A stretch of 64,000 bases of DNA from contig JAGPXD010000005.1 of assembly GCA_020746995.1 (NCBI GenBank), positions 1,674,001-1,738,000 of the forward strand. The letters are read 5' to 3'. Every line of letters begins with the position of its first letter. The first letter of the stretch is position 1. The notes under the pieces are model-generated. The model was not told the origin of the DNA. It did no database searches and saw only the letters and a list, made by a program, of their open reading frames with translations. Below are positions 11,408-23,773 of this stretch, one piece after another. This stretch comes from Plectosphaerella cucumerina. Its lineage: Eukaryota > Ascomycota > Sordariomycetes > Glomerellales > Plectosphaerellaceae. A program made the translations under genes and the position numbers.

Positions 11408-12838
11408 CTACAACATGCTCTTTGTTGTCTCTTGACTGTAGCTGTCCAGAGTCACCGACACTTGAGTGGTCTTGGTGATGCCCTCGGCCACATATGCCTT
11501 CGGGTTGATGATGCTCTCCTCCGATCCCATTCTCGACAGGTCACCACCATGCGCCACGGCCGAGTGTCTTGGCCGACCATGCAGTTCAATGTTCCCAACT
11601 TCTCCAGGCTCATGCTGAGACCGCTTCCCAGATCCACTGCGTTGGTATCCGTTGCTCTTGTATTTCGGGCCAGAGCCGTATCGTTCCGCTGAGGACCCAG
11701 CGAGCATGTTCCTGAAGAGGGGTTTGAGGCAGGGGATGCAGGCTGCCAGGATGGCAGTGCATATCTCGACAGTGGTCCTGAACGAAGAACTTCATGTCAG
11801 CCAGATGGTTTTTGGGTAGGCATTGGTGGAAGTGGACGTACCATATCGTAAGGTCGGAGCTATCGAAGAGGAAGTCGCCATGTTTGCCATAGTTCTCGAG
11901 GAATGTGATCTTGACGATGGCAGCAGCAGTGGCGCTGTGGACACCATGTGTAAGCAACCCTGACCATCGATGTGCCCAAGCTTGCTGAAAGGAACTCACA
12001 AGATGCCCAGCGATAGAACTCCGGCAACCGCAGTCTTAACCTTCCAATTCAATTGAACTCTCCATAACATGGGGATCGGGAGGAGGGCGAACAGCAGATC
12101 TGTCAGGGCAGAAACGCCTGGAAGAGTCAGCAAGCATTTCACGTGCCGAGTTAGAAAGACTGGACTCACTAGAGTTGAAGAAGGCGGCAAACTTGAGGTT
12201 TCCTGCTGGAATGCACTCGCCTCCTGGGATATTGTGATCCCAGGCGAAAGCAAGGGGCTTGCATTGGAAGAAGACCGTCACTGTAGAATTGCATGTCAGC
12301 CAGTTTTCCAAAACTCGGGAGACGGCAGTCGAGCTTACAGAAGTTGCCTGTCGAGGAGAGAACCGTGAAGATGATGACGCTCCAGATGATTCTTCGGAAC
12401 CTGATTGATGGGGTCAACCTCAGAAGAAACAGACCAACGCTGACTTTCGTCAAACAGAGACCAATGAGGCAGAGTGGCTGCGTGACGAAGTTCAGGTGCA
12501 GACCCGTGACGACGTTGGATTTTGGCTCGATGTAGTGGACGTGACGGCCAGCGCCGTAAGAAACTTGAGGAATGATGATCATCATCTCAACAAACATGAC
12601 GGTCTGTCAGATACGGGTATTAGCGTGGGAAAGCCATGACGACGAAGGGGAAGGTCTTGCGGCCTACCATTGCAGCAATGATGACATAGTCATCCCATCC
12701 CATCTCGCCAATTACTCGGGCTCGCACCCAAATGCGCAGCAGCACAACGGCCAGGGCCACGGCGACCATTGAACCACATATTGCCAGAATCTCTGGTCCT
12801 CTGTTCTCGTCAGGAGGGATGTCTTGTTGCGAGTCCAT
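11408..12838 (-). CDS. rhodopsin-like (Pth11/SAT4-type) integral membrane protein
   Basis: Six exons: 12838..12668, 12603..12339, 12280..12170, 12117..12000, 11934..11842, 11777..11408; introns of 52-65 bp; 375 aa. The N-terminus has the family start of a helix, LLRIWVRARV and WDDYVIIAAM. Next come a loop with GAGRHVHYIEP, helix CLTKVSVGLFLLRL, a conserved C..LAFAWD segment, ALTDLLFALLPIPMLW, AAAIVKI and CTAILAACIPCLKPL: the seven-helix pattern of the fungal rhodopsin domain. The C-terminal ~115 residues are cytosolic, Ser/Gly/Arg-rich. Members are putative GPCR-like sensors (Pth11 class) or unassigned membrane proteins; a CFEM domain is absent. Ligand and coupling are unknown. Confidence 0.88.
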
Positions 12839-14099
12839 GATGGCTGTGGGATGTGTTTCTCGGACAAAAGCAACCGTCCGTAGACCGCGACAAGTTCATC
12901 AAGGCGGGTCTACCTTATCCTAATATCCCCGAGTCTAACTCTGCCCATCTCTTGGTAGGCCATAGGGGAGCCTGGCCCTCTCCCATAGAACCTGTGCCGT
13001 GTTCAGATGACAGGGGGGGGGGGGGGTTTCTTGCCCTTAAGCCTGGAGGAACATGCCGTGCTACATGGGGTATCACTGCAGAACCGCCAGCCTGGCGACG
13101 GAAGTTGGTCGCGAGAAGGAACCAACAGCAGCAACGGCTTCTCTTCATCCCATCCGGCTGGTTGGTATCTTGATGGACCCGGGCCGCCGGGGCAGTCTTT
13201 GTCTCAAAAGCCGAGGCCATTGTTCTTCCCCTGCCAAGACTACTGTGCCGAGCGGTCATGTGTTTTTCATCACAGATGGCATGGGTGCTGCATATCGACC
13301 CTTGATTGTGCCGCAAATTCGCCCGCACCCCCGGTGTCAAGTCCGGAGCCCGCCGTGGAAAGTCCGCCGCTGCCCACGCTGTACCTGACCGGAGAGGCAA
13401 AAGATCTAGGGTCATCGGTGGGCCTTCCAGATGTGGAAGAACGGGCACCCCCGATACAGGATACATCAGCCACTGGTTGCGTATCAAGATGTCTTTTCGG
13501 AAGACTATGGTGCTGTTGCATGTTGTCCTGTCTTGGGGGGTGGAGATGAAGTGCCCTGGCAAGAGGGGGAACAATGGCTTCGAACAATGGAGAGGCCTCG
13601 ATCCCCCTGCCGATGTGACCCTGCCCCTGCTGTCTAGCGCCAACATCGCCCGGGGATCCAGGGATCCAGCTCCCGGCCGTTGGCACTAACGGCCTGAAAT
13701 GGGGGCCCCGAGCTCGGCGCGGGGGGCAGTCATTGCCTTCTGTTGTCCACCTGGTTGAAGACCTGCGGGGGGATGCGGAATGATGCGAGTGCAGAGGGGT
13801 CGAGAATGTCAACTGTGACAGCCGTCCACACACGACCCTGTCTATCTCTTCGTCATCATGCGGCCAAGAATTGTCAGCGGGTTTACTGACAGCCGCAGTG
13901 GTATCTGGCATCTCGCTTAACGAACATTGCAGAATGCCGCTCGACATTGGCAATGCAACGCCGGCTCTCTTCCCGGCCCACTGGTTGTCTGATGGTTCTC
14001 AGGAGGTGATATTTAGTTGCTTGCCACGTGGTAGCCACTTCTTCACCGTCCCCGTCTTCTCCGTCTGCATCAGGCTCCTAACACCGCCAGATCGACAAG
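12839..14099. other. divergent intergenic region
   Basis: About 1.26 kb between the divergent rhodopsin-like and tyrosinase genes, so it likely carries both promoters. It contains a 14-G homopolymer and several overlapping, unconvincing frames on both strands. Confidence 0.5.
13013..13026 (+). repeat. poly-G tract (14 G)
   Basis: An uninterrupted run of 14 G on the plus strand. Such a run is prone to length variation and to sequencing error and can form quadruplex structures. Confidence 0.9.
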
Positions 14100-15674
14100 A
14101 TGAAAGCTGCAGCAGTCCTGACCTCGCTCCTCCTGGGCGCCAGCACCAGCTGGGCATTGCCCGCCGTGGAGGTGCGGAACGACCCGGCAGCCGATGCGGA
14201 GGCCGTCGCCGATCTCGCGGCGAGCATCAGGGCCAGCGTGCTCAACAACCTCGACGAGCGGGAGGCCAAGCTTCTCAAGCGCGGAGAGAAGGCCACGTGC
14301 ACGGCCAGAAACATTGTCTTCCGCCGCGAGTAGTGAGTTGTCAATGTGACCAAGCGTTCGAGCGGTTGATTATCTGACACCCTGCCCAGTGGCTCGCTCT
14401 CAAAGGCGGAGAGGCTTGACTATGTCAACGCCGTCAAGTGTCTTCAGAGCCTCCCGCCTCGCACGCCCGCCAGCGTGGCCTCTGGTGCTCGATCTCGCGT
14501 ACGTCCCACAGTTGTGGGCTTCTAGGCTCTAGCCATGAAGCATTTGCCTCTTCCTGAGGTGCTGACATGACCTCTAGTTCGACGACTTCATCGTCACACA
14601 CATCCAGCAAACCCTGAACATTCATTTCTCCGGAGTCTTCATGCCCTGGCATCGCTGGTATGTGCACGAGTACGAGAAGGCGCTGCGCGATGAGTGTGGG
14701 TACAAGGGGTACCAGCCGGTAAGTCTTCCCTCGCAGCTCCGTCTATAGTAATTTCCTGACATCGCCTCTCCAGTACTGGGACTGGCCCAAATACGCCTCA
14801 GCTCCCGAGAAGTCGCCCATCTTCAACGGTGACCCGTACAGCCTGGGTGGAAACGGCGACTTCATTCCCCATGAGGGACCTGTGATTGTGCCGCCCCCCG
14901 GCGTCGGCGGTGGCTCCATCCCGCTGCCTCCTGGCGTTGGTGGCGGCTTCGTCACCACTGGTCCCTTCGCCAACATGACCATCAACCTTGGACCTTTCGG
15001 TGGACTGGAGGGCACGGAGCCTGGCCCGGACGGCGGTCTTGGCTACAACCCTCGCGGCCTCAAGCGAGATGTCGGCCCTGCCATGAACACACGATACGCC
15101 AACTACACCACTGTCCTGAGTGAGTCGATTTCACCTGAGGCATGCCGTCTGTTGACTAGACTAACACGTCACAGACCTTCTCCTGAAGCCAGACATTGAG
15201 CAGTACCGCCTTCTCTCCGAAGGTGTCCCTTATACCATCGAGATTGGCCCCCACGGAGGCATTCACTACACCATCGGGTATGTCCTCGTGGCAAGCCACT
15301 CCCCACATCAACTGACATGAAGCCACAGTGGCGATCCTGGCGGTGACCTTTTCACATCCCCTGGAGACCCGGCGTTCTGGGTCCACCATGGCATGATGGA
15401 CCGCATGTGGACATTCTGGTACGTTTGCCGCAATTCCATGGAAGTGCTCTTCTCTAACATTGTCTGCGATGTTTCTAGGCAAGCCCTTGACCCAGCCACG
15501 CGCCACTGCGATATCAGCGGCGGTGACTATGGCCACATGACCTGGGCGAACGAGCCGCCTTCGAGGAAGGTCAGGTTGAGCGACGTTATTGACATGGGCT
15601 ACGCCGGAGAGAGCACCACCATTGGAGAGGTCATGGACACTCTGTCTGGGCCTCTGTGTTACTTCTATCTGTAA
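14100..15674 (+). CDS. tyrosinase, secretory-pathway type
   Basis: Seven exons: 14100..14332, 14390..14498, 14578..14718, 14774..15119, 15175..15277, 15329..15418, 15479..15674; 405 aa. A signal peptide is visible (MKAAAVLTSLLLGASTSWALPA). The CuA site is His122, His130 and His139 in VTHIQQTLNIHFSGVFMPWH; the CuB site is His303 and His307 (HGGIH) and His330/331 (FWVHHGMMDRMW). Type-3 copper enzymes of this family hydroxylate monophenols and oxidise diphenols to quinones. A Gly/Pro-rich insert with a doubled PPGVGGG element sits between the copper sites (about 199-225), as in several short secreted ascomycete tyrosinases. There is no long C-terminal lid domain. Neighbouring TFs and an SDR suggest a secondary or defence-related role, which is inference. 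Confidence 0.93.
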
Positions 15675-16146
15675 AGACCTAGTCTAGGCACGGTAAGTGG
15701 GCGGAAGTTCCGTCATATGATGGACTGGCTGCTTCATACAATATTCAGCACCACGAACACACAGTTGCCCATTACTTTGAAAGTGCCCTGCGGCACTATC
15801 AGCGCCAGCTTCTCTTCTTACCTCACATTCAAACATCTTCCTCGTTTCAGTCATTGGTTTCAAAGGCCCCTGTCATGAGTTGTTGTGAGATTGAATGGCT
15901 TCAAGAGGGCTTCCAGGCTGACAGCGCCATCGCAAGCCATCGTGTCGCTGGGGATGACTCGATTCAGTGGCGCTGATTTCCTCCCACCCCAAGACTTAGT
16001 TACTTTCCGTCCAGAATTGAAACGAGAGATATCTGCAAAATTCTGCTTTCATTGTTGTTCCCACTAGGATCCCCGGCACTATCACCAAGGACCACAACCA
16101 ACGACCATCGTGCCGCCAAGATCAAATACAGACCATAGAACTCATC
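15675..16146. other. intergenic
   Basis: Tyrosinase 3' flank and 2EXR-gene upstream region. Nothing recognisable. Confidence 0.5.
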
Positions 16147-17156
16147 ATGTTTCACAAGTTTGCAGCTCTTCCCATCGAGTTGAGGCGAATGATCTGGGAG
16201 TTTGCCGTCACGGGAATCTCTCGAACTTGCAGAACAAGTCGCCCTTTTCAGAACATACGCAGTGGTCTGCCCTCACCACACCTGGCGTATGTGTGCTACG
16301 AAGCTCGCCAAGTCGTCTACAGACTGTCTGGAGGCATGAGTGGCCGCAAGATAACATGCCCAATCTCCGGCCATGTTCTCGATGTTGGCTTTGTCTTACC
16401 ACAGGACATCATCCACCTGAGAGGCCCGACATTGTGCATGCTCGGCCGTTGTCGACTATCCCATTCGTCGGTGTACCTCGACGATTTCATCCAGGGGCAC
16501 AAAAATTTCTCAATTGATTGGTTCATCAGCGACGACTGGGTCAAGATAAGAGAAAACCCTGGTTTGAACGCATTTATCGGCATGTGTCGAGGCCATGCAT
16601 ACCTTGCATCACTTGGACCTCTCACTACTTTGATGGTCAACACCAGTGCAACGGTCTACGAGTTATCGCTCCCATCACTGCCAAGATTCAAGATACTATT
16701 TTCTCGAAATGGTCCGGCCCGCTATGATCTCAATTCCCGACAGCCAGCTTGTACGACGGACATATACACCGTCAACATTTTCGACAACGTTCTCGACGAA
16801 ATCGCCACCGCCGCGCAAGAATTCGCCGACTACACACACGAAACACGAATTATGATTCCACGTATTTGGAGCTTTGGAACATCATCACTTCGCGGGAGAC
16901 GTGGAAAATCAGATTGGCTGTGATCAGGACCGTGTGGGTTGGTCTCTGCAAGTTGGGCGACAGCTTTGACGACTTGGACGACCAAGAATCGACCCGGTGG
17001 ATTGTCGAGAGGGCGCCAAATTTCCAGCCAGTCGTGGCGTTTCGACTGAGGGAACCGTTTACGAGAAGAGAGCTGCAAAAGCTTGCGGATGACCCTGAAG
17101 CTCCTTCGGCAGACTGCGAAGGGGGTTCTATGAGTTGGGAAGATATGATGGCCTAG
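16147..17156 (+). pseudogene. 2EXR-domain protein, reading frame shifted near the 3' end
   Basis: The first frame (16147..16923, 258 aa) starts MFHKFAALPIELRRMIWEFA and continues to YVCYEARQ (about residues 1-55), the pattern of the fungal 2EXR domain, found in many Pezizomycotina proteins of unknown function. The frame ends in GRRGKSDWL. A second, coding-looking frame, shifted by one base, covers roughly 16860..17156 and reads TWKIRLAVIRTVWVGL then ERAPNFQPVVAFRLREPF to the stop at 17154-17156. No GT-AG intron in 16780-16955 joins them in phase with acceptable splice sites. The gene is therefore either frame-disrupted (real mutation or sequence error), or truly 258 aa with the second frame untranslated. 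Confidence 0.5.
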
Positions 17157-17340
17157 GAGAATGAATGGGAATCCCTGAATGAGGTGGAGATGGTCTGAAA
17201 GAGCTTGGCACTGCACTGGTCGCTAACAGGCTCCGCTAGTCCCCTCACTTCAAGTTGGCTGCATGTCAGCTTAGGCCGAATCTTTCAATCATACCTCCTT
17301 CAACACCTCCATCGACCATCTTATTTCACCACCAACGTCC

Positions 17341-19032
17341 ATGCCGTTCGAATTCATTACCCAGCTGCCAGGAAGTGGTGGTGCCGGCAATCGCGACCGG
17401 CGCGTCATCAGATCCCATGTCATGAGGGGTCGCAACGCCGGCAGGTCGCGCCCGCGTCTCCCCCTGTCAGGCCTGCCCTCGCCTCGGGTTCTTCGGAGAT
17501 ATGATTGCCCAGGCTGCTCTGAAGCCATCGTGAGTCGAAGGGTGCACAGCTGCGCCTGTCACAAGGGAGCATTGGATATGCGCCGGCCGATCTGGAATGA
17601 CCTGGCACTGGTGTCACTCCCGTACCAGGTTGGGTCAGACGCCCGACTGAGCGGTCTCATTCACGAGTGTCCGTCTCCGCTACATGCCATCATTATTCCA
17701 ACCCTGCAAGTCGCTTACACTACAGGTATCATTTCTGCAGGTCTACAAGTGGTAACAGAAATTCTTTACCCCCCAAAGCTGTGCGATGTGTCCCCAGCGT
17801 CAATCTCCGAGTGGCTCTCATTCATCTACCACGATGAAGCTTGTACGTTCGCTTGCATCATGCCAGGAAGACGATCAATTGCCCGCTCACTACAATCATA
17901 GACCTCAATTGTACTCTGGCGATCACGTCGTCTTATACGGACTCATTTGCCGGCCATGCCCAGGCGTCACCACGATCGCTGAGTTACCTCTCCAAGGCCT
18001 ATGCCCTTGTCAACAAGAAGCTGTCTGGACCTGAAGCCACTTCGAGTCCTGTTATTGCCGCGGTCACGTCGCTAGTTATCTATCATCGAATTCATGACTT
18101 TCGGGAGACAGGACTCATTCACCTTGATGGTCTGGAGAGGATTATTCGTCTGAGAGGTGGGATGGCTGCGCTGGCCCGAGAAAGCCCTGTCATCGCGCAG
18201 AAGCCCTGGAGGTAGGTCGCTCGATGTTTTGATGGGGCATGAGTTATGAAAACCACTGACCTAATATTCTAGACTGGATATCGAGTTTGCATTGCAAACT
18301 GGCAGCCGCCTCCGTTTCGTCGACAAAGATGCGCCCCATGCTGGCCTGCTAACTGATCCTTGCCTTCATGAGAAATCAGTAGCGACATGGGCGTTCTTTG
18401 AACTTCCAAACACTTCTACCAATCTAGCGGCTGTCGCTGTCAAGGTCGAGCGATTCACTCGTCTTTTCAACGACGTCCGGGGGGGCAAGAAGTTGAGCCA
18501 GCTCCAGTTCTCCCATCATACCAACTACCTGATCCATCACTTGCTGGTGGCTATCCCCTTGAGTTCATGCGATGATCTGGCTCGACTAGACAAGATGCTC
18601 TACCTGGGACTACTTGCCCTGATGGTCACGCTTCTCAACGATTACGGCAGTCACCATAGCCGGTATGAAATCATAGCGAGCAAGTTGAGGGCTGCCATCT
18701 GTCAGTTCGTTCCGTTGACGGCATCGGAGGAGGTGTTCGTTCTTTGGGTGTCTCTCCTTGCCGGCATCTCGATATTGCAGCCGGACGATGACGACTGGCT
18801 GCTGCCGTCACTCGAGACAAGATGCCGGAGCCTTGGACTCGAGACGTGGGAGCAATTGAGAATGAATTTCGGGGAACTGCCGTGGGTCCACGTGCTTCAC
18901 GGGGGACCCGGCAGAAAGCTGTTCGAGACGGCGCGTCGAACATGCGGAATTCCGGAGAAAGCAGGAGCTGTACCTGGGCTGGAGGTGACAGTTGTCGGTC
19001 GGACAAATGGTCGAGATCAGGAAAACCCCTGA
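17341..19032 (+). CDS. fungal-specific transcription-factor-domain protein (tachykinin-family type)
   Basis: Three exons: 17341..17842, 17902..18211, 18273..19032; introns 59 and 61 bp; 523 aa. The start, MPFEFITQLPGSGGAGNRDR followed by VIRSHVMRGRNAGRSRP, matches the N-terminus of fungal proteins annotated as tachykinin family, which have no Zn2Cys6 cluster but carry the helical fungal TF domain 2 region. That region is visible from about residue 100 (helical, with LSYLSKAYALVNKKL, AVTSLVIYHRI, DGLERIIRLRGGM, TWAFFEL). The family is thought to be nuclear and regulatory, often near secondary metabolism genes; direct function is unproven. It lies head-to-tail with the SDR downstream. Confidence 0.82.
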
Positions 19033-19416
19033 CTTGAGGGGATGATTGTGCTAGACCGGAATAGGATATCAATCTTGATTGGCTGTATGAAAATTAATTC
19101 TGGGTAACCCCTTTTTGCTGGAGTCTTGATGAAGTCACGAAGTCAACAACGCGGGCATGCGGCCAAGTCTTAACACCGGCCCAAGACACCTGGCTCTTTC
19201 TTCCAATATCCCCGACTTCCGCTGAGTATGGAGTTAAGAGTACTTCCGCCGGAGGCCGACCCAGCTCTTGGCTTAAGTACACCACGATGCCGCGAAGTTC
19301 GTGCCTCCAACCGATCAACCTGAACACCCACATTGCTCTCAGCCTCCTCCTTCCAACATTGTTGATCAAGACCACTCCTTCAACAAACAGCAATCTATCT
19401 ATCACGTTGTTTCAAA
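19033..19416. other. intergenic, SDR promoter
   Basis: 384 bp between the TF 3' end and the SDR start. Probable SDR promoter with a C/T- and CAA-rich leader just before the ATG. No operator recognised. Confidence 0.5.
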
Positions 19417-20527
19417 ATGTCTCTCACTCAGGGGATGCTGGAGCAGTTCCACAAGTTCCCCGTCCTGCTACACCCAGGCGACTGCACCGACAAGGTGTGC
19501 ATTGTCACCGGCTCCAACATCGGCATCGGCCTCGAAACCGCCAAGCATCTCGTCCGCTGTTCCGCTGCACGTGTTATCCTGGCCGTTCGGAACACAAAGG
19601 GCGGCGAGCAGGCCAAGAAAGAAATCGAAGCCGAAACTCAGCGCACCGGCGTCATCGACGTCTGGCACCTCGACCTCGCGTCCTTTGCATCCGTCAAGAC
19701 ATTTGCCCAGAAGGCCAGCAAAAAGCTAGACAGAATAGATTTCTTGGTGGAGAATGCCGCTGTCTACCTCGACCAGTGGACTCTCTCCGAGGGCATTGAG
19801 ACGACCGTGACGGTCAACGTCACAAGCACCATGCTCCTCGCGGCTATGCTGATGCCAAAGCTCGTCGAAACGGGCAGGAAGCACGGCTCGCAACCGCGCC
19901 TGGTGTTCGTCGGGAGCATGTTGGGATTCACTGCCAAGGGCGAATTGGACAAATGCAGCAGCGGCAGCAGCATCTATGAGGGAATGAACGACCCCAAGAG
20001 GGCCGACATGGACCAGAGGTACGAGGCTCCCTTGATCCTACGTCTCCGATATGACAGACATCTGACGCCCTCTTTCATTTCAGATATGCCCTTAGCAAGC
20101 TCGTCGAGACGTTTGCCTACCGCAAGTTTGCCGAAAACTTCCCAGTCGAAGTCACCGGAGTCACGGTCAACCTGGTGAACCCCGGGCTTTGCTCGACAGG
20201 TCTTGGCCGGGATGCCCGCAGCTGGACAAAGTTTTGGGTTAGCGCTCTCAGGGCGGCAGTCGCGCGAGATGCCGAGGGAGGTAGCCGTACGGTACTCCAC
20301 GCTATCGTCGAAAAAGGCAGTCATGGAAAGTTCTTGTCGGGATGCAAGATCAAGGAGTAAGTGGGCCATCATCACACTTGAGCTGGCCCTTCTCTGACTG
20401 ATGTTCTCGTAGATTCTGGATTCCGGAGTGGATGACGTCGACTGAGGGTGAGGAGCTGCATGATAAGATCTGGCGCGAGCTTTCGACTATTCTAGAAGAG
20501 ACGCAGCCGGGGTGCCTGAAGTTGTAG
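19417..20527 (+). CDS. short-chain dehydrogenase/reductase
   Basis: Three exons: 19417..20018, 20084..20356, 20413..20527; introns 65 and 56 bp; 329 aa. The Rossmann nucleotide-binding motif is TGSNIGIG (31-38); NAA motif at 113-115; catalytic Ser near 167 (VGSMLG), Tyr202 and Lys206 in YALSK, which spans the first exon junction. VILAVRN (53-59) after the second beta strand has an Arg that favours NADP(H). Architecture matches retinol-dehydrogenase/WWOX-like fungal SDRs often found in polyketide clusters. Substrate unknown. Catalytic residues are intact, so the gene should be functional. Confidence 0.92.
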
Positions 20528-21559
20528 ACTCGAGGAAGGCAGCATCTGGGTAGCTACCTCGTTGTTCCCGTCGGTCATGTTTGCAACGGCTGCTATCAGC
20601 TGATGTTTGGGTGACGGATTTCCGCTAGGTGCTTGACATTAGACATCTTTCCAAAATTCAACGAACGCTCTTCATACTCACCACCTGGAATGCACATGCT
20701 CGATGGGTTTATCGAGTGCGAAGCTGCAACTGGAATGATGTCGTGGGCCATTTGTGGAAAGCTGCTGGACGGGTCGACTGCGCACTGTGTCTGAGGGGTA
20801 GTGCCTATGTGATTATGCCGTCAATCACGGTCATCGCTCAGAGAGAAGAAAGGAACAGCTGATGCCGTAGACCCATGAGTTTGTCAGATATAGTATGATG
20901 CATGAGTTGGTGGTGGCCGTCCTCTCGTTGCCGCCTTCGTTGACCTGCTGGAAAAGGGGTTGTCCGACCGAGACCGAAAGGGTGCCGTGGCCCTCAGATG
21001 GTGCCGGCTGGGAAGCGACTGTCAGATACGAAGAAAACCCAGACCAATGCCAGTCCTTTCCAGGGACGGACGGACAATACCTTTCCGTCTTATTTTAGCG
21101 GTCAATGGCGGAGCGACGGGCCTCCAGGACCCCGAAAAGCTCGTTCAATCCCGAGCCTTCCGGCGAGAGTCCGTGCCCGACGAGCCAGAACACGAAAGCG
21201 AGCGCGAGATTCAATCGTACTTGTCTCGGGTTGCACACCTGAAGACCAATGGCGTGGACGTCGGACCGAGCAGCGCCCAGATTGACGTCAGTAAACGCCC
21301 GCGGTATCCGAGATGGCCTTCGGGTTCGGTGCGCGTTGCACTGCCTTCGTTTTCGACTTGGCGAAAGTACGGAGCCGGGGACCTTTTCGGTGTTCGTTCC
21401 ATGCTCATCCGGGTTCCTCCATATTTCAAACATTCCCATCCCCGATAACGCTCCGTTCGCTTCGTGTCCGACGCGGTTTGCGTGATCCCCGACTGAGGCA
21501 CCTTACTCAGATTCACCTGTCAGCAGGGACTGTTCTCCGGATCATCCGGGCCCATCATC
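20528..21559. other. intergenic
   Basis: About 1 kb between the SDR 3' end and the saponin hydrolase start. Overlapping frames occur on both strands near 20960-21450, without domain content or splice support. Presumed promoter of the saponin hydrolase. Confidence 0.45.
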
Positions 21560-23544
21560 ATGCGGCTCCCAGCCTTTGTCGCCTTTCTATCTGCAACGGC
21601 GACGACTCAGAAGGCGCAACACCCTCTGCTCTACGACCCGGACGCCGACTCCGATATCAGTGGTAAGCTATGCTGCCTTGACGTCCACTCAGAAAGGCTA
21701 ACATCATTGAAGGCTTCCCACCACCACCTGAGCCGGAACCAATTGCTGTTCGGGAACTTCCCCTGCCGCCCGTTGCGCCCAGCACAGCGCCAGGGGCCTG
21801 CTCAAAAGACATTAACCCCTCAGGAACCGGCTGTATTGCCCGGGACATTGAGTTTTATGACTTCCAAGCCGGTGGATTCCTGCCAGACAACCGGCATGTG
21901 GTGGTCAAGGTTCCCTTCGTCGGAGCGCCGGAGTCGCAAGATCCCTCGAGTATCTACACCGGCGTCCAGCTGATCCTGGTCAAGACTGACAACACGACTT
22001 TCCCTAACGGCGACGCCTGGAAATGCATCACATGCGGCGTGCCCACAGGGAATGCCGCCGGTAGTACCGGCAGGTGGGAGTACCCACAGCCGTTCCACGA
22101 CGGCCGGAGGATCTTGGCCGGGGACAACATCATCGAATGCGACTTTGACCTTGCCAGCAACGACTGCTCGCCAGAACATGTCGAGATCATCCCGCTGCGG
22201 TGGAACACAGCCGTTGATGGCGCAGGTCCGGGTGGCGCCATGCGCGAGCTTCGACTCCATCCCGATAACCTTCACATCGGCTGGAGCAGCTTCGACTTTT
22301 CAACCGGCAGGATAGGCCAGGTCTGCTACTTTGGCAAACTTGCATTCAACCCTGCCCCGAAAGAAGGCGAGCCTGCCGTTCGCCGCTACGACGTGGAGGA
22401 GGTCACTATCCTTCTCGACGCGACGGGAAAGCAGCCCATGGAGGTTGACCCCAAGGATCCAACAGTGCTCACAATAGATCCCACCGCCATCGCAGTAGGT
22501 GAGCTCCGGGGTTTCAGCGGGGATGGCCGGGAGGCAACGTACGTTGGATACCCCGAGGAATCTTCCAACATCGACGTCTTCGCCATCGACCTCTTCAACG
22601 GCACCGTGCGACGTCTGACGAGCCACCCTGAGTATGTCGATCCCGTCGACATCTCTCCAGACAGTCAGTGGACTGTTGTTATGGACACGAGAGGGACAGG
22701 ACGGCAGATGTTCTTGTCTGGGCTTCGACACGTACCGCCCCTGACCGACATTGTCACCGCCGCCGCGACTTCCTCCGTCCGGAACAACGGCCACCGGAGA
22801 TTCTTCCAGCCCTGGTTGATTGATCGCCATGGCGACCGGGGGTCGTACTTCGGACAGCGAGTCAACGCGGCTGGGGATGGCGTTCCAGGCAACGGAGATA
22901 TCAACGATCCGGAGTGGAACGGCATGGCTGATCCGAAGTGGTCTCCCGATGGAACGCAGATCGTCTACGGCCAGGCGCTCACGGTTGCTCCCGCTTGCGG
23001 AGGGCACAACCCGCTTCCCTGTCACAAGTCAACGGCACAAGGCGGCAGGACGATGCGCGTGATGCTGGCCAATCTGACATCTCGCGAACCGCAGCCCCGG
23101 AGAACTGTCGACCCTGTCCCAGACTCCGTGCCCTGGGGAATCCCCTACACTCCAGGAAAGAAGCTTCCCGATCTGCTCTCCATCGCAGCGGGAAACTACA
23201 CGCTCAAAGGCCGGAGCTCCGGCTGGGCCAACGTCACCATCACCAATGACGCGAGAGATCTGCCAGAAAGCGTCGCAGTTATCTACCACGAATTCAGCGA
23301 CGACGGACGCAACTTTCTTCGCGGTCGGGAGTACGTCAAGGTGTCCTATCCAACGCCGATGCTGGCAAAGGTCGTGTGGTTCTCCGACCTGGCACAGACT
23401 GGACCCGCGGGAGGCACGAAGAAGACGAGTCCGGATGGGCTGCGCTTCACGATTGATGTCTCGTTGAACGTTTTTGAAGCCAACGGAACACTTACTACGA
23501 CGATTGGCGGGATTGAGTATCGGCAGCCGGCAAACAGGACATGA
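21560..23544 (+). CDS. secreted saponin hydrolase-like protein (TolB-type beta-propeller)
   Basis: Two exons: 21560..21662 and 21713..23544, 50 bp intron; 644 aa. A short signal peptide (MRLPAFVAFLSATATTQKA) is followed by a Pro-rich linker and a long domain with PD40/TolB-like blades, for example SPDSQWTVVMDTRG and WSPDGTQIVYGQA. Cys pairs such as WKCITCG and ACGGHNPLPCH, and several N-glycosylation sites (NTT, NVT, NLT), fit an extracellular protein. Overall it resembles the fungal saponin hydrolases, which release the sugar chain from soyasaponins to yield soyasapogenol; I assign this from remembered family features, so substrate is provisional. Such enzymes can detoxify plant defence saponins, fitting a plant-associated fungus. 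Confidence 0.75.
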
Positions 23545-23773
23545 AGAGACCCTGGGTCTAATGAGGTGCTGCCAGTCTTTTTGGCGTCATTGGGATGGGA
23601 TCATCATTGCTAGGAGCATGGAGTTTGAGAAGAACATAAGCGTGTATTCTGTCTTCTAATTCATCGTCTTGCGGTCAAGGAGAGAGACGCGGCAAGCGGT
23701 TACTTCGCAATGATTGAGCCCCTAGAGGTAGTGATGGCTCAACATCTTGCCAGCATGTGGCACGACCTTGCAC

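Noticed and set aside
12915..13953. Overlapping 243- and 227-codon minus-strand frames and a 180-codon plus-strand frame
   Set aside because: Located in a divergent promoter region, mutually overlapping, no motif; likely chance frames in GC-rich DNA.
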